Below are positions 42,861-48,671 of a DNA stretch of 48,671 nt, one piece after another (positions within the stretch are counted from its first letter, which is position 1; each line of letters starts with the position of its first letter). The notes under the pieces are model-generated. The model made no database searches. It saw only the letters and a program-made list of their open reading frames with translations, and was not told the origin of the DNA. The stretch is from Anaerolineales bacterium. GTDB lineage: Bacteria > Chloroflexota > Anaerolineae > Anaerolineales > Villigracilaceae. The position numbers and the translations under genes were made by a program. Where the stretch lies: the NCBI GenBank assembly GCA_024710905.1, contig JANJTV010000049.1, forward strand, positions 1 to 48,671, given 5' to 3'.

Positions 42861-43955
42861 ATGGCCAAAAAAACAGCCGGTTTCGTAGAACTGGAATGGC
42901 AGTGCCCAAACTGCGGCACGGCCAACCCGGGTTCTGTTAAGACCTGTGCAAATTGTGGCAGCCCACAGCCACAGAATGTCCATTTCAGGCAGAAGACGCA
43001 GGCTGCCTTCCTGGAAGGTGATGCGAAACAAGCCGCCCAAAAAGGGGCTGATACCCACTGCCCGTACTGTGATGCACGCAACCCGGCAGACGCCCAGGTG
43101 TGCTCTCAGTGCGGCGGTGACCTTCGGGAAGGTGCGCGCCGAGCCCAGGGGCAGGTTGTTGGTGCATTTGAGAAAACCCAGGCCAACAACCGGCCTGTTC
43201 CCTGCCCCAATTGCAATACCCAAAACCCTCCCGGCAGCCAGAATTGCTCGGCCTGCGGGGCATCATTGGTCGTATCACCTGATAGCCAGCAACCCGCCGC
43301 CCCACGCTCATCCCCGGAGCGGGTGAGCCAGCACGAGTCTTCCTTCCGCCCCTGGATGGCACTGCCCATCCTGGCTTTCCTGTGCATCCTGTGCAGCACG
43401 CTCGGGTATATCTTCCTGCGAACCGATACAACCATTGGGCTGGTGGATACAGTGGAATGGAAACGTACGGTGGAGGTGCTATCGCTGCAGGATGTGCAGA
43501 AGGCGGGCTGGGAAGATGACGTGCCAGCTGACGCCCGGAACGTTTCCTGTACCCAAAGGTTGTATGTCACGCAGAGCGCTCCCGCGCCTGGTGCCAGGGA
43601 AGTGTGCGGTACGCCCTACAGCGTTGACCTGGGGAATGGTTATGCTGAAGTGGTACAGGATTGTTCTTATGAAGTGTATGACAATTACTGCGAATATACT
43701 GTAAAAGATTGGGCTGTCAGCAACCAGTTGAGCGTCACAGGATCAGATTTACAGCCTTACTGGCCAGATGTTTCGCTGGGTTCCAATGAACGCGAAGGCC
43801 AGCGCAACGCCAGTTACGTGGTCTACTTCCTGACAGACGGCGGCATGGTAGCCTATGAAACAAATGATGAACAATTATTCCTGCAATTTACGCCCGGCTC
43901 ACAGTGGACACTGGAGATTGGCGCATTTGGAAACGTAGTCAGTGTGCAGCCTTAG
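42861..43955 (+). CDS. Membrane protein with three N-terminal zinc ribbons
   Basis: 364 residues. Three CxxC...CxxC zinc ribbons lie at about 15-33 (CPNCG, CANCG), 67-85 (CPYCD, CSQCG) and 114-132 (CPNCN, CSACG). A Pro/Ser linker leads to one membrane helix (~165-186, WMALPILAFLCILCS). The extracytoplasmic part (~190-364) has five or six Cys, including VQDCSYEVYDNYCEY. The ribbons should face the cytosol. No known family is recognised for the outer domain. It follows the Ig-lipoprotein closely and precedes the aldo/keto reductase by 15 nt. Confidence 0.75.
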   Translation: MAKKTAGFVELEWQCPNCGTANPGSVKTCANCGSPQPQNVHFRQKTQAAFLEGDAKQAAQKGADTHCPYCDARNPADAQVCSQCGGDLREGARRAQGQVVGAFEKTQANNRPVPCPNCNTQNPPGSQNCSACGASLVVSPDSQQPAAPRSSPERVSQHESSFRPWMALPILAFLCILCSTLGYIFLRTDTTIGLVDTVEWKRTVEVLSLQDVQKAGWEDDVPADARNVSCTQRLYVTQSAPAPGAREVCGTPYSVDLGNGYAEVVQDCSYEVYDNYCEYTVKDWAVSNQLSVTGSDLQPYWPDVSLGSNEREGQRNASYVVYFLTDGGMVAYETNDEQLFLQFTPGSQWTLEIGAFGNVVSVQP

Positions 43956-43970
43956 GGCTAAGGAGGAACA

Positions 43971-44936
43971 ATGCATTATCGCCGCCTGGGCCGTTCCGGC
44001 CTGAAAATTAGTGAGATTGCACTTGGCTCGTGGGTGACATTCGGGGCGCAGGTAAATGAGAAGGCATCCATTGAGTTAATGCATGCCGCTTATGATGCCG
44101 GGGTGAATTTTTTTGATAATGCAGATATTTATGCCAATGGTGACTCGGAACGGGTGATGGGCAAGGCCATCAAGACCCTGCCTCGCGAGGCACTGGTGAT
44201 TTCAAGCAAGGTTTTCTGGCCCACCATGCCGGGCCCCAATGGGCGCGGCCTTTCGCGCAAGCATATTGTCGAGTCGATCAATGCCACCTTGAAGCGGCTG
44301 GATACAGACTATATTGATCTGTATTTTTGCCATCGTTTTGACCCCGATACGCAGATTGATGAAGTGGTTTACACAATGGACATGCTCATCCAGCAGGGGA
44401 AAATCCTGTACTGGGGCACCTCAGAGTGGCGAGCCTGGCAAATTACGGCCGCGTTCCTCTCTGCCAAGGATCATCACCTGACTGCGCCAATCGTGGAACA
44501 GCCGCAATACAACATGTTCCACCGACGCCGGGTGGAGTCTGAACTATCGCCTATTTGCAAGGATTACGGCATTGGCCTGACCACATGGAGCCCGTTGTAT
44601 TATGGCGTGTTGACTGGCAAGTACAACGATGGCATCCCTGAAGACAGCCGCGCCGCCATGGAAAGTATGCGTTGGATTCGCGATCGCATCACCCCCGAAC
44701 GGATTGACATGGTCCGTGCGCTCACCAAAGTGGCCGATGGACTGCACATCACCACTGCCCAACTGGCACTGGGCTGGCTGCTGCGTCGCAAGGAAGTCAG
44801 CAGCGTGATTACTGGCGCGACCAGCGAAAGACAACTACTGGAAAACCTGGAAGCCGCCGACGCAGTGGAAAAACTATCCGATGATGTGCTCGAGGAGATT
44901 GAGCAAATTCTGGGCAATTATCCGGACGAAGAATAG
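43971..44936 (+). CDS. Aldo/keto reductase (Kv-beta/YghZ-like)
   Basis: 321-residue NADPH-dependent oxidoreductase with a TIM barrel. The catalytic tetrad is visible: D49 and Y54 in FFDNADIYANG, K80 in VISSKVFWP, H121 in YFCHRFDPD. The C-terminal cofactor motif SSVITGATSERQLLENLEA is typical. The closest group appears to be potassium-channel-beta-like AKRs; its substrate is unknown. AAGGAGG precedes the ATG. Last gene of the 41.7-44.9 kb operon. Confidence 0.93.
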   Translation: MHYRRLGRSGLKISEIALGSWVTFGAQVNEKASIELMHAAYDAGVNFFDNADIYANGDSERVMGKAIKTLPREALVISSKVFWPTMPGPNGRGLSRKHIVESINATLKRLDTDYIDLYFCHRFDPDTQIDEVVYTMDMLIQQGKILYWGTSEWRAWQITAAFLSAKDHHLTAPIVEQPQYNMFHRRRVESELSPICKDYGIGLTTWSPLYYGVLTGKYNDGIPEDSRAAMESMRWIRDRITPERIDMVRALTKVADGLHITTAQLALGWLLRRKEVSSVITGATSERQLLENLEAADAVEKLSDDVLEEIEQILGNYPDEE

Positions 44937-44941
44937 TAAAG

Positions 44942-44974
44942 AAAAGGGCTACCCGACGGGCAGCCCTTTTTTGT
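44942..44974. terminator. Terminator after the aldo/keto reductase
   Basis: AAAAGGGCT/AGCCCTTTT stem with an inner CCC/GGG, then TTTTTTG. May also serve the converging small membrane-protein gene. Confidence 0.88.
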
Positions 44975-44993
44975 GGCAAAGCTATTGGTTCCC

Positions 44994-45293
44994 TTAGGAA
45001 GCCGGGGGCAGCGGGGTTTCGTCAATCACGCCAGGGGCGTCAGTGACAGGTTTTTGCCTAAGAGTGAAGAAGCCCACACCAGCAGGGATCAGCACGAACA
45101 GGCAGGACAAGCACAGCAGGGCAAAACCAAGCGGTTGGGGCAGGGTCTGGAATTCAGTGTACCCATTGACCGTGGTTTCGATCGGCTGGCCGGAGGCGAT
45201 GATAGCGCCCCAGATACAGGCAAACAAAGCCAAACAACCACAACACAGGGCGGTGATGGCGGTAATGCCGATGGCAAGTGGACGATTTTGCAT
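44994..45293 (-). CDS. Small two-helix membrane protein, unknown function
   Basis: 99 residues with two hydrophobic helices: ~8-32 (including a CCGC cluster, LCCGCLALFACIWG) and ~52-78 (LLCLSCLFVLIPAGVGFF). No family recognised. The ATG at 45293 has AAGGAG at good distance; the ATG at 45332 lacks a ribosome site. Confidence 0.65.
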   Translation of the reverse strand: MQNRPLAIGITAITALCCGCLALFACIWGAIIASGQPIETTVNGYTEFQTLPQPLGFALLCLSCLFVLIPAGVGFFTLRQKPVTDAPGVIDETPLPPAS

Positions 45294-45351
45294 GATTTTC
45301 TCCTTGTAATGAATGTCACCAACAGTATACAAGCCTTTGGGAAGATTTTCA

Positions 45352-45387
45352 ATAAATAAACGGGATTGGTTTTTGAACCAATCCCGT
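45352..45387 (-). terminator. Terminator of the pheST operon
   Basis: Perfect 12-bp stem (45376-45387 with 45360-45371), 4-nt loop, then TTATTTATT on the minus strand. Confidence 0.88.
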
Positions 45388-45395
45388 CTATTTAT

Positions 45396-47924
45396 TTATG
45401 CACGCAATTTCGCGCCGATTTCGTTTTCAAGCCGCCGCACAATCTTATTGCGCAACTGGGCAGCGTCTTTATCGGTCAGCGTCCCTTCAAAGGATTGGTA
45501 GGTCAGCGCATAGGCCAAGCTCTTCTTGCCAACGCCCACCTGCTCACTACGGAAGACATCGAACAGGCGCACATCTGCCAGGGTTTTGCCGCCGGTCTGG
45601 CGAATGAGCGACTCAACCTGATCTGCCGGGATGGATTCATCCACAATCAGGGCTATGTCCTCCAGCACGGGCGGGAATTCGCTGAATGGTCGGATGGTAT
45701 GCCCGATTTCAGGCATGAGCGGCAGGATCGCCTCTAGGTCAAAATCCGCGGCCAGCACGGGCGAGGCAAAATCATAATTTTCCTGAACCAGTGGGTGCAG
45801 CTCGCCGAACACTCCCAGCGGCGTCTCGTCAACCATCACCGCGGCGCATTTGCCAGGGTGGAAGGAGGGATGCTCCGCGGGGGCGTAACTCACCTGAATG
45901 TGCAGGGCGGCCATCAGGCCATCCACCACGCCTTTTAGGTCGTAGAAATCAGCCTTGTCAGCGGGCATTCTATCCCAAGCCGAGACCTGGCGTTGGCCAG
46001 CCAGGGCCAGCACCAGGCGGCGCGGCTCATTGGGAAGGTCTTTTCCATTGGGAATGAACACAGAACCCACCTCAAACAGGGCCAGGGTCTCCATCAGCCG
46101 GGTGTTGCGCTCTACTACGTTTAGCATGGAAGAAAGCACGCTGCGACGCAGTACCCGCTTTTCAGGCGCAATCGGGTTGGCCAGTTTTACATACTCGAGG
46201 GCCAGGATGGGTGTTCCCTTTGGCAGCAGGCGGTTTTCGATCTCAGGCGCAGTCATGCGGTGAGTGATTACTTCCTGCATGCCTAGGCTGACCAGTACAT
46301 CCCGCACGTGCTCCTCCCGCTCCAGGGACGGGTTGCCTCGCTGCGGAGGCAGTGGGTCGGCCATCAGCGTTTCCGGGATGCGATCGTAGCCATACAGGCG
46401 GGCCACTTCCTCCATCACGTCAGCAATGCCCACAATGCCCGTGCCAATATCCATACGGATCGGCGGGGCGGTCACTTTCAGCGTTTCACCGGCCAGCACA
46501 CAGGTGAATTCCAGTCGTTCCAGCATTTCCTTCACTTCGGCCAGCGGAATCGCAATCCCCAGCGCGCGGCGAATTTCCTTCTCCGTAATTTCGACCGTCG
46601 GGTCGTGCGGCGGCAACGGGTAGGAATCCACCACCCCGGGCGCAACCTGCCCGTCGCCCCATTCCGCCATCCAGTACAGGCAGCGCACCAGCCCTTCGAG
46701 CGCCAGGGCCGGGTGCACCCCACGCGAGAAGCGATAAGACGCCTCAGACGGCAGGTTGTGCTGATTAGCTGTGCGGCGAATATTGATGAAGTTCCAGGCC
46801 GCCGCCTCGAGCAGGATGTTCACTGTACCATCACCGACCTCGGTTTCAGCGCCGCCCATCACACCCGCCAGCGAGATCGCCCCGCCGCCATCACAGACCA
46901 GAACATTGGTATCTGTCAGCGCCCGCTCAGCGCCGTCCAGCGTTACCAGCTTTTCGCCTGGCCGGGCTGTACGAGTGCAAATTGCGACCGGCTTGCCCGC
47001 CGCGCGCTTCGCCAGCACATCATAATCAAACGCATGTAACGGCTGGCCAATTTCCAGCATGGTGTAATTGGTTGCGTCCACAATGTTGCTGATTGGGCGC
47101 ATCCCGGCCATGCGCAGGCGGCGCTGCACCCAGTAGGGGCTGGGATGGATTTTCATGTTGCGAATCAAACCCAACGTAAAGCGCGGATTCAGGGCTGGTT
47201 CGGCAATTTCAAGGCTCACTTTGCCGGTGACAGGCTCACCTGAAGTTTTTAACTCATATTTGGGCTTGTTCAGGCTGCGGCCGGTTAGCGCGGCGATCTC
47301 ACGGGCTACCCCCAAAATGGAGGTATTGCGGGCCATGTTCGGGTTAATCTTAACTTCCAGCACGGCATCGCCGATGTAATCAGCCAGCGGCATTCCCACC
47401 GGCGCGTCCGCATCCAGGAAGATCACACCCTCATGTTCCTCGCTTATGCCGAGTTCTTTTTCGGAACAGACCATCGAGTAGCTGTCGACCCCTCGAATCT
47501 TGGTGCGCTTCAGGGTAGCCAGCACCAACCCATCGGAGTGACCGTCATACAGCGTGGAACCTTCTTTGGCATACGCCACTTTAATCGGCTGAGCCAGCTT
47601 CCCTTGCCCTTTGTACGGGAACAGGTTCGGCGCGCCGGTCAGCACCGTGTGGTGCACCTGCCCGTCATACAATTCACACAGGGTCAGGCGATCCGCATTC
47701 GGATGCGGGTTGACTTCTGTAATCTCGGCCACGACTATTTTTTCTCTGTCCCAGGCAATTCCTGAGACCTTGAATCCGTGGTCATCACTTTCAGGCAGGG
47801 GCAGCCCGGCAAACAGGATGTCCTCGACCTCCATGCCAGACATGGTCAACAGGCGGGCAATCTCCACCACAGATAGGTCGTCAATTTCAATAAAATCTTT
47901 CAGCCAGGAAATCGGTACTTTCAT
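45396..47924 (-). CDS. pheT: Phenylalanine-tRNA ligase beta subunit
   Basis: 842 residues, near the usual ~800. Together with PheS it charges tRNA-Phe as an (alpha-beta)2 enzyme; this subunit edits misacylated Tyr and binds tRNA. In order: N-terminal ISWLKDFIEID, EMAP/tRNA-binding domain (VAEITEVNPHPNADRLTLC), B3/B4 editing domain, B5, catalytic-like core (RMTAPEIENRLL) and the C-terminal ferredoxin-fold anticodon-binding domain (FSEFPPVLEDIALIVDE). GGAGGAGG precedes the ATG, 12 nt after pheS. Confidence 0.96.
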   Translation of the reverse strand: MKVPISWLKDFIEIDDLSVVEIARLLTMSGMEVEDILFAGLPLPESDDHGFKVSGIAWDREKIVVAEITEVNPHPNADRLTLCELYDGQVHHTVLTGAPNLFPYKGQGKLAQPIKVAYAKEGSTLYDGHSDGLVLATLKRTKIRGVDSYSMVCSEKELGISEEHEGVIFLDADAPVGMPLADYIGDAVLEVKINPNMARNTSILGVAREIAALTGRSLNKPKYELKTSGEPVTGKVSLEIAEPALNPRFTLGLIRNMKIHPSPYWVQRRLRMAGMRPISNIVDATNYTMLEIGQPLHAFDYDVLAKRAAGKPVAICTRTARPGEKLVTLDGAERALTDTNVLVCDGGGAISLAGVMGGAETEVGDGTVNILLEAAAWNFINIRRTANQHNLPSEASYRFSRGVHPALALEGLVRCLYWMAEWGDGQVAPGVVDSYPLPPHDPTVEITEKEIRRALGIAIPLAEVKEMLERLEFTCVLAGETLKVTAPPIRMDIGTGIVGIADVMEEVARLYGYDRIPETLMADPLPPQRGNPSLEREEHVRDVLVSLGMQEVITHRMTAPEIENRLLPKGTPILALEYVKLANPIAPEKRVLRRSVLSSMLNVVERNTRLMETLALFEVGSVFIPNGKDLPNEPRRLVLALAGQRQVSAWDRMPADKADFYDLKGVVDGLMAALHIQVSYAPAEHPSFHPGKCAAVMVDETPLGVFGELHPLVQENYDFASPVLAADFDLEAILPLMPEIGHTIRPFSEFPPVLEDIALIVDESIPADQVESLIRQTGGKTLADVRLFDVFRSEQVGVGKKSLAYALTYQSFEGTLTDKDAAQLRNKIVRRLENEIGAKLRA

Positions 47925-47936
47925 GCTGGCCTCCTC

Positions 47937-48671
47937 CTAGAACTGTTCCAGGAAACGCATATCGTTTCCCCAGAAGTAACGAATATCATTAATCTTATGC
48001 CGCAGCAGTAACTGTCGTTCAGGTCCCATGCCGAAGGCAAAACCGGCATAGCGGGCCGGGTCATAACCACCATTGGTCAGCACATCCGGGTGCACCATGC
48101 CGCAACCGAGAATCTCCAGCCAGCCCGACTTTTTGCACACCGAACAACCTGAACCGCCGCAGACAAAGCATTCCATGTCCATTTCGGCCGACGGCTCGGT
48201 GAACGGGAAGTGATCGGCCCGGAAGCGGGTTTTGGCCTGGCGGCCAAACATGCGGCGCACGAACTCAGCCAGCGTACCTTTCAGGTCACCAAAGGTGATA
48301 TTTTCGCCCACCACCAGCCCTTCCACCTGGTTGAATTGCACTTCCGAGCGGGCAGTAATTTGCTCAAAGCGGTAGACCATGCCCGGCAGCGCAATACGGA
48401 TGGGTGGCGGGTTCTGCGGGTTGCTGGCTGAAAACTCACGCATGGCGCGAATCTGCCCCGGCGAGGTATGGGTACGCAACACCTGGCGGCGGGCTTCATC
48501 TGTCTCGCCCGTATCAATGTAGAACGTGTCCCGCATCTCACGGGCCGGGTGATGCGGCGGGATGTTGAGTAACTGGAAATTGTACTCATCACTTTCCACG
48601 TCCCGCGCGGTATAGACCTGGAAACCCATCTCGGCCAGGATGGCCAGGATGCGGCGCAGGTTCTCCGTGGC
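47937..48671 (-). CDS. pheS: Phenylalanine-tRNA ligase alpha subunit, C-terminal part
   Basis: Catalytic subunit; the reading frame is open to the window edge, so the first ~100 residues lie outside. The visible 244 residues hold class II motif 2 (GMVYRFEQITARSEVQFNQVEG region), PSAEMDMECF and motif 3 (FAFGMGPERQLLLRHKINDI). A Cys-rich loop CFVCGGSGCSVCKKSGW replaces the plain loop of many PheS and may bind zinc; similar loops occur in other bacterial lineages. Confidence 0.95.
   Translation of the reverse strand, partial: ATENLRRILAILAEMGFQVYTARDVESDEYNFQLLNIPPHHPAREMRDTFYIDTGETDEARRQVLRTHTSPGQIRAMREFSASNPQNPPPIRIALPGMVYRFEQITARSEVQFNQVEGLVVGENITFGDLKGTLAEFVRRMFGRQAKTRFRADHFPFTEPSAEMDMECFVCGGSGCSVCKKSGWLEILGCGMVHPDVLTNGGYDPARYAGFAFGMGPERQLLLRHKINDIRYFWGNDMRFLEQF

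Overview
The window looks like chromosomal DNA of a member of the Chloroflexota, most likely an Anaerolineae-type bacterium. That is an inference from gene content: a very long SecA, a DnaE with a proline-rich tail, secreted proteins resembling NBR1-type Ig domains, Flp pilins whose signal reads GQGLVEYAL, and many GAF/PAS sensor kinases. No 16S rRNA gene is present to settle it. Most genes are GC-rich; the 32.6-34.3 kb stretch is visibly more AT-rich and holds an insertion sequence.

Layout. 0-2.4 kb, minus strand: the 5' part of dnaK, a lipoprotein and the tmRNA gene. 2.5-5.6 kb, plus: a receiver/TadZ-like ATPase, a sirtuin and a GAF histidine kinase in one tight operon. 5.7-17.5 kb: dnaE (minus), then secA, adenosine deaminase and aconitase (plus). 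17.6-22.6 kb: two minus-strand operons (DUF3267-type metallopeptidase, TRIC-type channel and a membrane protein; YitT, AAC(3)-fold acetyltransferase and enoyl-CoA hydratase) around a plus-strand lipoprotein. 22.7-24.4 kb: a membrane protein and an MFS exporter. 24.5-30.9 kb: a HAD phosphatase with a 39-residue membrane peptide, divergent from a five-gene operon of a threonine-synthase-like pseudoenzyme, GAF-GAF-PAS kinase, degenerate MBL-fold protein, asparaginase and endonuclease III. 31.0-37.6 kb: two Flp pilins, miaB, an IS3-type element, a receiver lacking its phospho-acceptor, and a NarL-type two-component pair. 37.7-39.8 kb: two tRNA-Ser genes and a nucleotide-sugar gene pair. 39.8-45.3 kb: a small GNAT, a KamA-type aminomutase, two Ig-like secreted proteins, a zinc-ribbon membrane protein, an aldo/keto reductase and a small membrane protein. 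45.4-48.7 kb: pheT and the 3' part of pheS.

How it works together. Much is housekeeping: chaperone, trans-translation, replication, secretion, TCA cycle, tRNA modification and charging, base-excision repair. The accessory theme is signalling and the cell surface: three sensor kinases, four receiver or regulator proteins, two pilins and several lipoproteins. Several proteins have lost catalytic residues (the PLP site of the threonine-synthase homologue, MBL metal ligands, the receiver Asp, the TadZ P-loop Lys), which suggests roles in sensing or scaffolding.

Regulatory signals are unusually readable. Extended -10 boxes of the form TGC-TATAAT or TGC-TATACT precede many genes. At least five genes appear to be transcribed from their own start codon (leaderless). 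Converging genes often share one bidirectional hairpin terminator.
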